A stretch of DNA of 64,000 nucleotides from Roseimaritima sediminicola (lineage in GTDB: Bacteria; Planctomycetota; Planctomycetia; Pirellulales; Pirellulaceae), in assembly GCF_009618275.1 (NCBI RefSeq), contig NZ_WIAD01000027.1:1-64000 (forward strand), in the 5' to 3' direction. Position 1 is the first letter of the stretch, and every line of letters begins with the position of its first letter. The position numbers and the translations under genes were made by a program. Below are positions 25,968 to 34,404 of the stretch, one piece after another. The notes under the pieces were generated by a model. It had not been told where the DNA came from. It ran no database searches and was given only the letters and a program-made list of their open reading frames with translations.

Positions 25968-26771
25968 CTAGCGAGTCACTTCGTCGCGGAAGATCTCGTC
26001 GAAGAAGGACTTCATGGCCTCCCAGGAGCGCTTGTCCGCTCGCTCGTTGTAGGCCGCGCCGGTCGAGTTGTCGTTGCCGGCCATGGGCTGGGTGAAGGAG
26101 TGGACGGCACCGGAGTAGATGTTCATCTGCCAGTCCACGTCCGCATCGTTCAGCTCTTTGATAAACGCCTGGATGTCCTGTTCCGGAACAAACGGATCGT
26201 CGGCTCCGTGCAGGACCAGGACTTCGGCGCTGATGTTCTTGCCGTCTTCGGGGCTCGGCGAATCCAGACCGCCGTGGAAGCTGACCACGCCCCGAACCTC
26301 GGCGCCGCTGCGGGCCAGTTCCAGCACGCCCGTGCCGCCGAAGCAGTAACCGATGGCGGCGGTTTGTTCGGGATACACATTGGGTTGGCCGCGCAGCTGC
26401 TCCAGGCCCAGGTTCAGACGCCGCCGGTACAGGTCGCGATCCGATTTGTACTTGCCGGCCATTTCTGCCGCTTGTTGCCGGTTTTCCGGGCGGACGCCCT
26501 GGCCGTAGATGTCGAGGGCAAAGGCGACGTAGCCCAGCTCGGCCAGCTGTTTGCAGCGTCGCTGTTCGTACTTCGTAAGTCCCATCCACTGATGCACGAC
26601 CAGCACGCCCGGAGCCTGCGTCTTTTCGGTGTCCCAGGCCAGGAAACCTTCCAGGGTGGTGTCGCCGTCCTGATAGGTCACGCGTTTGGTTTGAATTTCG
26701 GCACGGGCTTGGCTCGCTGGAAAGGTGGCACTCAGAAAAGTCGCACACACAGCACAGAGCAGCAGTCGCAT
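25968..26771 (-). CDS. Exported dienelactone hydrolase family protein
   Basis: The 267-residue alpha/beta hydrolase begins with a signal peptide (MRLLLCAVCATFLSATFPAS, cleavage near ARA). The dienelactone-hydrolase triad is Cys in IGYCFGGTG, Asp in HGADDPFVP and His in GAVHSFTQP. The cysteine nucleophile separates the family from ordinary serine esterases. The oxyanion region is VVHQWMGL. Classical members open dienelactones in aromatic breakdown. Exported planctomycete versions are of unknown substrate and may act on lactones or esters in the periplasm. The gene stands alone, divergent from the next membrane protein. Confidence 0.87.
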   Translation of the reverse strand: MRLLLCAVCATFLSATFPASQARAEIQTKRVTYQDGDTTLEGFLAWDTEKTQAPGVLVVHQWMGLTKYEQRRCKQLAELGYVAFALDIYGQGVRPENRQQAAEMAGKYKSDRDLYRRRLNLGLEQLRGQPNVYPEQTAAIGYCFGGTGVLELARSGAEVRGVVSFHGGLDSPSPEDGKNISAEVLVLHGADDPFVPEQDIQAFIKELNDADVDWQMNIYSGAVHSFTQPMAGNDNSTGAAYNERADKRSWEAMKSFFDEIFRDEVTR

Positions 26772-26887
26772 GGGGTGAATCCTCTGGGAAGTTAAAGTGG
26801 GTGAGGGATCATGGTAGCATTCAAGTCTATCGCATTCTGCGTACCGGCTGGCCGGAATTCAACCCAGCAACCCCCTCCGAGGAATCG

Positions 26888-27634
26888 ATGAGCCACCAGC
26901 GCCTCGAGCCCGATCCCCGCGCTTCCGAACCAGACCCATGGGGCATCGTTCTCATCGAGTGGGCCGCACGACTGCTCTCGATCGTGTTCTGCGTCTGCTT
27001 TGGCAGCGTCATCGGCTTTGGGCTGCTGGGCGGATGGGTGGCGATGGCCGGTCACCTACTGGGCCAAACCTGGTTGTCCAACAGCGCGCCGCCGGTAGCC
27101 TGGTTGCTCGGCGCGGCCGCAGGTCTAGCGGTAGGCCTGAGCCGGCTGTCCAAGCCCTTTTTCTCTCGGCGAACACGGCCCGGGCAAAACGCCGAGGAAG
27201 ACGTTTTCGGGGATGACGAATCCGACGACGGCGAATCCGATCCCGACGAGTACGCCGGGAACAAAATTCGGTGGAAGCGACCGGGACTCGGCGAGCTGGC
27301 CAAAACGACGGCCCTGTTTGGGCTGATCGGCGCCGGCGGCGGCATGCTGCTCAGCCTCTACCTGGGCATCGTCTTGATCTCGGTGACGACCAGCCCGTTT
27401 GCGTCGCCGCGGTGGCGCGCGGCGAGCGTGCCTGTAGAAGAGCCGGCACTGGCCGAGGACGCGGCTCGGCCACACCGGCGATCGCGCGACGGGCTGCAGT
27501 CCAGCGTCGGTTTTCAGCATCCACTGCTGGGAACGATTCTGGCTGGCTCGATCAGCACGATGACCGGGCTGGGGCTGGTTGCCGGCGTCGTCTTTGCTTG
27601 TATCGAAGACGAAGCGCGGCGCGATGACGCCTAA
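26888..27634 (+). CDS. Unknown multi-span membrane protein
   Basis: ATG 26888 has GAGGA upstream and gives 248 residues; an upstream in-frame ATG at 26801 lacks a ribosome site. Four or so hydrophobic segments are visible: residues about 20-50 (RLLSIVFCVCFGSVIGFGLL), 65-85 (AWLLGAAAGLAVGLSRL), 140-165 (GLIGAGGGMLLSLYLGIVLI) and 215-240 (LAGSISTMTGLGLVAGVVFA). A strongly acidic loop (EEDVFGDDESDDGESDPDEY) lies between the second and third. I do not recognise a family. The gene is divergent from the hydrolase and is followed by copies of a dispersed inverted repeat. Confidence 0.75.
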   Translation: MSHQRLEPDPRASEPDPWGIVLIEWAARLLSIVFCVCFGSVIGFGLLGGWVAMAGHLLGQTWLSNSAPPVAWLLGAAAGLAVGLSRLSKPFFSRRTRPGQNAEEDVFGDDESDDGESDPDEYAGNKIRWKRPGLGELAKTTALFGLIGAGGGMLLSLYLGIVLISVTTSPFASPRWRAASVPVEEPALAEDAARPHRRSRDGLQSSVGFQHPLLGTILAGSISTMTGLGLVAGVVFACIEDEARRDDA

Positions 27635-27659
27635 CGGTTCGTCGAGGGCTGACTTCAGG

Positions 27660-27765
27660 GTAGCCGATCTCGCCAGAGATGGGATCGAGCCGGTGTGCGT
27701 GTCCAAAGTCTGGCGACTACCGCTACGGTTGGGCCCGAGGTCCAAAGTCTGGCGACTACCGCTAC
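27660..27765. repeat. Rearranged copies of the GTAGC...CGCCAGA element
   Basis: GTAGCCGATCTCGCCAGAGAT at the left, followed by two direct copies of GTCCAAAGTCTGGCGACTAC separated by a short GC-rich spacer (about 27699-27720 and 27740-27761). The right arm has been duplicated compared with the copies at 6420 and 25874. It lies between the stop codons of convergent genes. Confidence 0.75.
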
Positions 27766-27769
27766 ACCA

Positions 27770-28783
27770 TTAGGCTTCCGCGGCGGCCTTGGCCGCCTTG
27801 TCGCGGGCTCGTTTTTCGGCGGCGTTGCGGTAGTCGACCACGTCCCAGACCAGACCCAGCTTCTTCAGCGTGCAGATCGCCATCCAGGTCACGTCGATTT
27901 CCCACCAGCGATGCCCGTGCTTGGCCATTCGCGGGTAGGCGTGGTGGTTGTTGTGCCAGCCTTCGCCGTAAGCCACGATCGCGACCAGCCAGTTGTTGCG
28001 GCTGTCGTCGGTCGTGTCGTAGTTGCGATAGCCCCACATATGGCTGAGCGAGTTGACCATCCAGGTCGCGTGCAGGACGAACACCAAGCGGCAGAACACG
28101 CCCCAAACCAAGAACGAAACGGCCATCTCCGCTCCGCCCAACCAGTAACCCAAGCCGGTCAGCACCACGCCATTCAAAACGTGCAGCGGCAGGAACAATT
28201 TGTCCAGCACCCGCATGCCCCGTTCCTTCAGCAGGTCGGGAACCCAACGCTGCAGGTACGTCTGGCGGTCGCCAGTGTGGGTGTGAAAAGCCAACCAAAA
28301 CATGTGACTCCACCAACCGCCATCGCGCGGCGAGTGCGGGTCGCCGGCGTGGTCGCTGTGGGCGTGATGCTTGCGGTGATCGGCCACCCAGTCCAGCGGT
28401 GAACCCTCTCCGGCCAGGGTCCCGATCCCGGCGAACAGGTAGCGGACCCAGGGGTGAGTCTTCATGCCATCGTGGGTCAACAGCCGGTGATATCCCAAGC
28501 AGATGCCCAGGCTGCCCGTGAACCAGTGCAAGGCCACGGTCACGACCAAGGCTTGCCAAGTGAAGGTGAACGGAGCAGCCAGCACGGCGATGTGGGCGAT
28601 GCCCAACCAGATCAGGGCGTACCAGCTGACCCGGCTCCACTGCCGACGTTCCTCGGCGGGATTGGCATCGGGAGCCACGGACGCTTTGCCCGCATCGATC
28701 TTTGGTTTATTGCGACCCGATCGCTTGGAGTTTTTCGAGGGTTTGGACGGTTTTTTGGGGGTGGGTTCGAGTACCGTAGCCAT
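27770..28783 (-). CDS. Acyl-CoA/acyl-lipid fatty acid desaturase
   Basis: ATG 28783 with AGGAAAG upstream gives 337 residues. The three histidine boxes that bind the di-iron centre are all present: HRLLTH, HRKHHAHSD and GEGWHNNHH. Two pairs of membrane segments flank them (around IWLGIAHIAVLAAPFTFTW and LVWGVFCRLVFVLHATW). Enzymes of this type insert a double bond, usually at delta-9, using oxygen and electrons from a ferredoxin or cytochrome b5 partner. The N-terminal 45 residues are Lys/Pro-rich and probably cytoplasmic, and the tail ends in a basic Ala/Lys helix. The FdxA-type ferredoxin at 54.3 kb is not linked, so the electron donor is unknown. Confidence 0.93.
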   Translation of the reverse strand: MATVLEPTPKKPSKPSKNSKRSGRNKPKIDAGKASVAPDANPAEERRQWSRVSWYALIWLGIAHIAVLAAPFTFTWQALVVTVALHWFTGSLGICLGYHRLLTHDGMKTHPWVRYLFAGIGTLAGEGSPLDWVADHRKHHAHSDHAGDPHSPRDGGWWSHMFWLAFHTHTGDRQTYLQRWVPDLLKERGMRVLDKLFLPLHVLNGVVLTGLGYWLGGAEMAVSFLVWGVFCRLVFVLHATWMVNSLSHMWGYRNYDTTDDSRNNWLVAIVAYGEGWHNNHHAYPRMAKHGHRWWEIDVTWMAICTLKKLGLVWDVVDYRNAAEKRARDKAAKAAAEA

Positions 28784-29062
28784 GGTCTTTCCTGAAGTTA
28801 TTTTCCTAGTCACTGTTCGTCGGATTTGTCGTCGAACGCCCACATGGTAGTGATCGCGAGTGGGACGCAAGTCACAGGCAAGACCGATTCATGTAACAGG
28901 ACGGTAAAACCTGATCGGCCCTGGGGCGAGCGGTTCGCCTTTGGGGCCAGGAACCTGCCTTTGGGGCCAGGAACCTGTGCAAGATCGGGGCCAAAACCGG
29001 CGGTGTTGGTGAAAGTCCGCGGGCGTTAGAACGCGGGGCCGGTACGCAAACGTCGTGCTAAC
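28784..29062. other. Intergenic region upstream of the desaturase
   Basis: No gene is visible. The only structure is a perfect 20-bp direct duplication, GCCTTTGGGGCCAGGAACCT, at about 28938-28977. Promoter signals for the desaturase should be here but are not obvious. Confidence 0.5.
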
Positions 29063-29093
29063 AAAAAACCTCCGGCCGCTGGGCGACCGGAGG
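29063..29093 (-). terminator. Rho-independent terminator of the rpsO-pnp transcript
   Basis: On the minus strand CCTCCGGTCG pairs with CGGCCGGAGG around the loop CCCAG, followed by six T residues. It lies about 110 bp after the pnp stop. A second hairpin, GGAGAGC-GGCGT-GCTCTCC (29177-29195), lies between the stop codon and the terminator. Confidence 0.92.
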
Positions 29094-29202
29094 TCAGATA
29101 GATGTCTTCGAGCCTATGTGGCGCAGCTCTCCCGGCGGAAGAGCGCTACCGGATGGGCAGGCATCCCTGCTTGGCAGGAGAGCGGCGTGCTCTCCAAGGC
29201 GA

Positions 29203-31455
29203 CTAGTCGCGGTTGCGACCGCCGCGGCCGGCACCGCTGCGACCTCGATCGCCGCCCCCGCCGCCACGGCCGCGGTTGCGCTGCGGACGCCGTGGACGAT
29301 CGTCGCCCTCGTCACCGCGGTCACCACCACCGTCGGCATCGGCTTCGCCGGCCATTTCGTCTTCCGCGCCCAGTTCTTCCAGGGCCTTGCGGCGGCTCAG
29401 CTTGACGCGGTCGTGTTCGTCGACGTCGATGACCAACACTTTCATGCTGTCGCCAACGGCCACCACCTTGTCGATGCTGCTGATAAAACCGCTGGACAAT
29501 TCGCTGATGTGACACAGTCCATCGCGGCCGGGCAGGATTTCGACAAACGCGCCGAAGTCCTTGATGCTGCTGACGATGCCGTCGTAGATCTTGCCGATCT
29601 GGACGGTGGCCGTGCAGGCTTCGACGCTGCGAAGGGCTTCCTGAGCCGCTTCGGCGTTGCCGCTGGCGATCAGCACGGTGCCGTCGTCGTCGACTTCGAT
29701 CACGGCGCCGGTGCGTTCCTGGATGCCGCGGATGTTCTTGCCGCCCGGTCCGATCAGGGCACCGATCTTGTCCGGAGCGATCTTGCTTCGCAGCAGACGC
29801 GGTGCGTTGGCGCTGATTTCTTTGCGCGGACGCGAGATCGTGGTCAGCATCTTGCGAAGGATCTCGATCCGAGCTTCACGCGACTGTTTCAGCGTGGCGC
29901 GGATGATGTCGAAGGACACGCCCGTGACTTTCAGGTCCAGCTGGATGCCGGTGATGCCGTTTTGCGTTCCGGCGATCTTGAAGTCCATGTCGCCGAAGTG
30001 ATCTTCGTCCCCGAGGATGTCGGTCAACAGGCACCACTTGTCCTCGGACTGCTTGACCAGGCCGATCGAGATGCCGGCCACCGGGTTGGTGATCGGCACG
30101 CCCGACGCCATCAGCGCCAGCGTGGCACCGCAGACGCTGGCCATCGAGCTGGAACCGTTGGATTCCAGGATGTCGCTGATCACGCGGATCGTATAGGGGA
30201 ACTCTTCCGCATCGGGCAGGACCGGTGCGATGCTTCGCTCGGCCAACATGCCGTGGCCGATTTCGCGACGACCCGGTCCACGGATCGGACGGCACTCGCC
30301 CACCGAGAACGAGGGGAAGTTATAGTCCAGCATGAATTTCTTGCTGAACTCTTCCTGCAGGCCGTCGACGCGTTGTTCGTCGCGAGCGGTTCCCAGGGTG
30401 ATCGTGACCAGGGCTTGGGTTTCGCCACGCTGGAACAGAGCCGAGCCGTGCACCTTGGGCAGCAGGTCGGTTTCGCAGTGAATCGGTCGCAGCGAGGTGC
30501 GGTCGCGACCATCGGGACGGGTGCCCGCAACGATCAAGTCGCAGACGACCTTCTCTTCTAGATCGTGCCAGACACTCTTGAAACGATTGGGGCAGATCGC
30601 GTCGTCGGCGTCCGGATCGGGGATGACCTCGGCCATCGCGCGGTCGCGGAGGGCTTTGACCGCTTCGGCGCGTTCTTGCTTGCCGGAGGTTTGCTTGGCG
30701 GCGCGGAACTGGTCGTAGTAATTGTCGGTCAGACGCTGGAGCAGGCCGTCGTCTTCGGGGGCTTCGAACGGCTGCTTGACCGGATTGACTTTCTGGTACA
30801 GCTCTTCCTGCAGCTCGATCACTTCCTTGATGACCGAGTGAGCAAACTGGATGGCTTCCAGCATTTCGTCTTCGGGCATTTCTTGGGCGAAGCCTTCGAC
30901 CATGGCCACCGCGTCGCGGTTACCGCTGACGATCATGTCCAGTTCGCTTTCTTCCAGATCGTCAACGGTCGGGAAGGGGATCAGTTCGCCGTCGACTTTG
31001 CCCACGCGAACGCTGGCCAGCGGTCCCAGGAAGGGCAGGCTGCTGATGTGGCAGGCCGTGGAGGCGCCGTTCATGGCCAGCACGTCGCCGTCGTTCTGCA
31101 TGTCGCTGGACAGCACAAAGTTCTGGATTTGAACTTCGTCTTTAAACCCCTCGGGCCACAGCGGACGGATGGGGCGGTCGATCAGGCGGCTGCTGAGCGT
31201 TTCCTTGGTGGTCGGTCGGCCTTCACGCTTGAGAAAACCGCCGGGAAACTTGCCGGCTGCCGCGTAGCGTTCGCGGTAATCACACATCAAGGGGAAGAAA
31301 TCCAAACCCGGACGCGGCGGGCCGGTGGCCACGGCGCTCAGGACCACCGTTTCGCCGTACTGGACCAATACCGAAGCGGCCGCTTGCTTGGCCAGTTGGC
31401 CGGTTTCAAACGACAGAGTGTTGCGGCCGATCTTCTTTTCTACTCGAATTTTCAC
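29203..31455 (-). CDS. pnp: Polyribonucleotide nucleotidyltransferase (PNPase)
   Basis: The 750-residue enzyme degrades RNA 3'-to-5' with phosphate and is a core of the degradosome. Domain order is standard: first RNase PH domain (FFPLMCDYRERYAAAGKFPG, RLIDRPIRPLWP), helical domain, second RNase PH domain (CETDLLPKVHGSALFQRGET, SFSVGECRPIRGPGRREIGHG, DILGDEDHFGDMDFKIAGT), KH domain (GALIGPGGKNIRGIQ) and S1 domain (GIVSSIKDFGAFVEILPGRD). A tail of about 45 residues rich in Arg, Gly and Asp follows S1, of the sort that binds RNA or partners. ATG 31455 is followed by MKIRVEKKIG. rpsO lies upstream on the same strand, the common bacterial order. Confidence 0.98.
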   Translation of the reverse strand: MKIRVEKKIGRNTLSFETGQLAKQAAASVLVQYGETVVLSAVATGPPRPGLDFFPLMCDYRERYAAAGKFPGGFLKREGRPTTKETLSSRLIDRPIRPLWPEGFKDEVQIQNFVLSSDMQNDGDVLAMNGASTACHISSLPFLGPLASVRVGKVDGELIPFPTVDDLEESELDMIVSGNRDAVAMVEGFAQEMPEDEMLEAIQFAHSVIKEVIELQEELYQKVNPVKQPFEAPEDDGLLQRLTDNYYDQFRAAKQTSGKQERAEAVKALRDRAMAEVIPDPDADDAICPNRFKSVWHDLEEKVVCDLIVAGTRPDGRDRTSLRPIHCETDLLPKVHGSALFQRGETQALVTITLGTARDEQRVDGLQEEFSKKFMLDYNFPSFSVGECRPIRGPGRREIGHGMLAERSIAPVLPDAEEFPYTIRVISDILESNGSSSMASVCGATLALMASGVPITNPVAGISIGLVKQSEDKWCLLTDILGDEDHFGDMDFKIAGTQNGITGIQLDLKVTGVSFDIIRATLKQSREARIEILRKMLTTISRPRKEISANAPRLLRSKIAPDKIGALIGPGGKNIRGIQERTGAVIEVDDDGTVLIASGNAEAAQEALRSVEACTATVQIGKIYDGIVSSIKDFGAFVEILPGRDGLCHISELSSGFISSIDKVVAVGDSMKVLVIDVDEHDRVKLSRRKALEELGAEDEMAGEADADGGGDRGDEGDDRPRRPQRNRGRGGGGGDRGRSGAGRGGRNRD

Positions 31456-31840
31456 GTTACTTTTCCTTCATCCAACAAAATACAAAATTCCAACATGCAT
31501 GCCGCTGCTTCGGCCGTCCCCCCCTCTTTCAAGCCGTCGATCGACAGCGGATCGCGTTGGGGGACATATCAGTCAAAGCATGGGCTGGGCGGTGGCAAGA
31601 GAATCGCCAGCGCTCCTTTTTTCCCGACGGAGAGAGTGTGCTGCGCCCAGGGCCGGTAGGCTCGGGCCGCACGTGTCGCGGAACAACATTCACCAAACAG
31701 AAGAGAGGGCGGCGAGCGGCGACCAGAGGTCCGGTCCGTCAACTGCGCTCGCCCGATCCCAGTGGGCGTCCGATGCGTGGCTTCGCCGGCGGCAGCCGCC
31801 GGGGCCCGCCACCTGTGCCACCCACGACGAATCACAGTCG
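31456..31840. other. rpsO-pnp intergenic region
   Basis: These 385 bp between rpsO and pnp hold no gene. Some text near 31605-31640 can fold (CGCTCCTTTTTTCCCGACGGAG), but no element I can name. In other bacteria this interval carries the pnp leader hairpins that PNPase and RNase III use for autoregulation; whether it does here cannot be read. Confidence 0.4.
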
Positions 31841-32110
31841 TTACTTACGAATTCCCAAGCGACCGATGATGTCCAGGTATCGCTGGGGGTCTTTGCCCCG
31901 GATGTAATCCAGCAGGCGGCGGCGACGGCTGACCAATCCCAGCAAGCCGCGGCGCGAGCCGTAATCTTTGCGGTGCGTCCGCATGTGCTCAGTCAATCCG
32001 TTGATGCGCTCCGTCAGGATCGCAATCTGTACCTCGGGCGAACCGGTGTCGCTGTCTTCGTGTCGGTACTCGGAGATGACTTCTTGTTTACGTTCTTTCG
32101 TAATGGTCAT
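31841..32110 (-). CDS. rpsO: 30S ribosomal protein S15
   Basis: The 89-residue protein is of standard length and closely matches S15, which binds the central domain of 16S rRNA early in small-subunit assembly. Conserved text includes [19 protein letters not shown] and [20 protein letters not shown] followed by [23 protein letters not shown] 32110 starts [15 protein letters not shown]. It is the first gene of the rpsO-pnp unit. S15 often represses its own mRNA by binding its leader; the upstream 150 bp on the minus strand would hold such a site, but I cannot define one. Confidence 0.98.
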   Translation of the reverse strand: MTITKERKQEVISEYRHEDSDTGSPEVQIAILTERINGLTEHMRTHRKDYGSRRGLLGLVSRRRRLLDYIRGKDPQRYLDIIGRLGIRK

Positions 32111-32235
32111 GTGTTTTAATGTCTTTCCAACAATTTCAAATGCAATCAGCTTGGTTTATTCGGCTGGTGGCCCAGCCAGCGGGAATCGGGGCGTCTCGCC
32201 CGGGCCATGCCCCGTGGGGCGCCCCTGCTGGGCAG

Positions 32236-32271
32236 CCGTAAAACGCTGCGGGGTAAGCGTTTACGGTTTTT
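32236..32271 (+). terminator. Terminator-like hairpin with T-tract between divergent genes
   Basis: CCGTAAAACGCT pairs with AGCGTTTACGG (one bulged A) around GCGGGGTA, followed by five T residues on the plus strand. No plus-strand gene ends here: rpsO is divergent and the next plus-strand gene starts at 32539. It could be an attenuator in that gene's leader or block transcription drifting away from rpsO. Confidence 0.45.
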
Positions 32272-32538
32272 CCGTAATCGCCAAGTGAGGTTTTGTCGCG
32301 TCAGTGTAACAACCAGCGACCGGATTGCAACGCCAAAAAACCTCTGCTATAGGCACCCGGCGTGCCCGCGATGGTGCCGCTGCAACGCTTGTTCGGCCGC
32401 TGCGACGCCGTTTCGCCATGCTGGCCGCTGCGGTCGCTACAACCGGCAAGGTCGCGGCGGCGGTGCAGCGACGCTCCGCGCCTGGACGATGCAAGCCAAC
32501 GGCCGCTTCGTTCCTTGCCCACACGGTTCTCGCCTGCG

Positions 32539-33036
32539 ATGTTGGATTTTTCCGATCAGACGCCCCAGCTGATGATGTTGATGGGCATCGTCTTGCTGGG
32601 CTGGATCATGGTGCGGCGGCAGATGAAGGCCCGTCGCCGCAGCAATCAACAGGACCGTCAACACCGGGCGGCGATGCGCCAGATGGGGCGCCGGCAGCAG
32701 AGCGGCGCGCCGCTGGCCGACGCTCCGCCCGAAACGGCTCGCTGGCAGGCCGCGATGTTCGATTTGCAGCGGGACCTAAAGGCCGAACTGGATACCAAGA
32801 TCTGCGTCGTCCAGTCGCTGCTCAAACAGGTCGATCAGCGGATCGCTCGGCTGGAAAGTCTGCAAGCCGACGCGCCGGCCGCCCTGCCGCCGTCGCCGCT
32901 GGGCGAAGAACAGGCCGACCAGGCGGCACGGCTGGACGCACAGGGATACCCGGCCGAAAGAATCGCCGCCGTGCTGGACGTCCCGGTCGGCGATGTGGAA
33001 TTGGTGCTGGCCACCCGCCGCCCGCCACAATCCTGA
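32539..33036 (+). CDS. Small membrane-anchored coiled-coil protein, unknown
   Basis: ATG 32539 gives 165 residues; the frame is open upstream but lacks similarity or a ribosome site. One hydrophobic helix (LMMLMGIVLLGWIMVRR, residues about 10-26) is followed by a strongly basic stretch and then a helical region with heptad character (FDLQRDLKAELDTKICVVQS, LLKQVDQRIARLESL). The end (LDAQGYPAERIAAVLDVPVG) looks like a small helix-turn-helix of the sigma-70 region 4 type, often seen at the end of such proteins. I do not recognise a named family. A hairpin with T-tract lies in the 428-bp leader. Confidence 0.65.
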   Translation: MLDFSDQTPQLMMLMGIVLLGWIMVRRQMKARRRSNQQDRQHRAAMRQMGRRQQSGAPLADAPPETARWQAAMFDLQRDLKAELDTKICVVQSLLKQVDQRIARLESLQADAPAALPPSPLGEEQADQAARLDAQGYPAERIAAVLDVPVGDVELVLATRRPPQS

Positions 33037-33083
33037 CCGCCCGCTACAATCCTGCCCGCCCCGCCACAATCCTGACCGGCCGC
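33021..33083. repeat. Short tandem repeat (CCCGCCACAATCCTGACCG)
   Basis: Three imperfect copies of about 18 bp (CGCCACAATCCTGACCGC) straddle the stop codon of the preceding gene at 33034-33036, so the last residues of that protein are encoded by the first unit. Confidence 0.75.
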
Positions 33084-33148
33084 CACGGCCGAACGCCCCT
33101 GGAGCCGTTGGGGCGATAGCCCTGGTTGGGTCCTGTGCGGTGCCCTGT

Positions 33149-34153
33149 CTAATCATTCAGACGGTTCAGCAGCGCTTGCAGTTGCCAGTGAACCTCCGTG
33201 GTGGTCGTCACGACCAACCAGGTTCGCTTGCCCGTCGCAAACACCTGCATGGTCGAGGGGCCGCCCAGGGCCTCCCAGGTTTCGGGGCTGACGGTCGCTT
33301 CGATCGTGTCCAGTAATTGCTGCGTCTTGCCGCCGCTGGCGGAGCCGCGACCGAACCGGTCGCGGGCTTGGTAACCCATCGCCCCGCCGCTGCTGTAACC
33401 CCGCGATGGATCGGGATCGCCACGGAACGCTCCGGCGGGCTCGCGGCCCAGCAGCGGAGTGACGTCGTAGATACGTCGATCCAGCACCCACTCCGCCTCC
33501 TCCACGGTCTGAAGCACCAGCTGGCCGCCACGAATCGTGATCGCGAGGTCCAGCGAACCACACAATTGTCTCAGGCGGGCGCCGATGCTCGGCGGTTCAG
33601 GCGGGACCGGCTGGTGTTTCACGCCGCCAGCGACAGCGGACCACGGATCCCCGTCCTGGCCGCTGCGCTGCCACCACCGCAGGGACGCGGACGCAGCGTC
33701 CATTTGCAGGTCGTCCGCCGCTGAGTCGCCCGCGGATGGGGTGCCAGCGAAGGGATCATTGGCGAAGGGATCGCTGGCAAAGGGATCGCTGCTGAACGGA
33801 TCCGGTTGAGCTCGCGGCGTCCGCTCCAATTGCTTCCCCCTGCCCCCGGGCGCAACGTCATCGACGTCGTGAAAAGGCTGGTTCGCCGTCAAACCGATTT
33901 CTTCTAGGCTGCGGTAATTGATGGTCGTGGGAATCAACGTGGCGAGATCCGTCCGGACCTGTTCGACCGTCGTGCCCGGAGCCCACTCGAAGGGACAGGG
34001 CCGCTGTAGCACCGCTTCGATCCGGCGTCGCTGGGCGTCCGACATGAACGGGTCCACGGTCTGAGAGACGATCTCTTGGGACGCCGCCTCATGAACCCAA
34101 ATCGTTGAAAGCATCAAAAGCATTCCAGTCATCGACAAGTGTTTCGAAGGCAT
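33149..34153 (-). CDS. Exported protein of unknown function with DPF repeats
   Basis: The 334-residue product has a short signal peptide (MTGMLLMLSTIWVHEAASQ); translation starts at ATG 34153 or, seven residues later, at ATG 34132. After a domain with LQRPCPFEWAPGTTVEQVRT comes a stretch of DPFASDPFANDPFAG repeats coded by 15-bp units at about 33740-33795. The C-terminal half (LAITIRGGQLVLQT, RIYDVTPLLGREPAG, TQQLLDTIEATVSPETWEAL) resembles planctomycete proteins that look like secretin N-terminal domains: the last phrase is common in them. The role is unknown, perhaps envelope-associated. It is divergent from the DUF4139 gene. Confidence 0.7.
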   Translation of the reverse strand: MPSKHLSMTGMLLMLSTIWVHEAASQEIVSQTVDPFMSDAQRRRIEAVLQRPCPFEWAPGTTVEQVRTDLATLIPTTINYRSLEEIGLTANQPFHDVDDVAPGGRGKQLERTPRAQPDPFSSDPFASDPFANDPFAGTPSAGDSAADDLQMDAASASLRWWQRSGQDGDPWSAVAGGVKHQPVPPEPPSIGARLRQLCGSLDLAITIRGGQLVLQTVEEAEWVLDRRIYDVTPLLGREPAGAFRGDPDPSRGYSSGGAMGYQARDRFGRGSASGGKTQQLLDTIEATVSPETWEALGGPSTMQVFATGKRTWLVVTTTTEVHWQLQALLNRLND

Positions 34154-34404
34154 TGGCAGGTCGCTCGCACAGCTGACAGATAGAGAAAACCGAGGCGTCG
34201 CCCGGTCGGTGTTGTCTTGGTGTCGCGTCTACATCCGAAGCGGATGCGGTGGGGTGGATGCAATTGGTATTCCAGGTGCGTTGTTCCCCGTTCGCACAGT
34301 GATTTCGGCCGCATCGCAATCCGGTTGCGGCGTTGGTGCTGTAGCAATTTTCCGCAGGTGTTGCAGCCTGCAACACATTTTGGGAACGCCCCAGGAGCCA
34401 CCTC

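Noticed and set aside
29105-29200. tRNA-like text (GTGGCGCAGCTCTCCCGGCGG)
   Set aside because: No acceptor stem, no T-loop GTTCGA motif and no plausible anticodon arm; it is better explained as hairpins after pnp.
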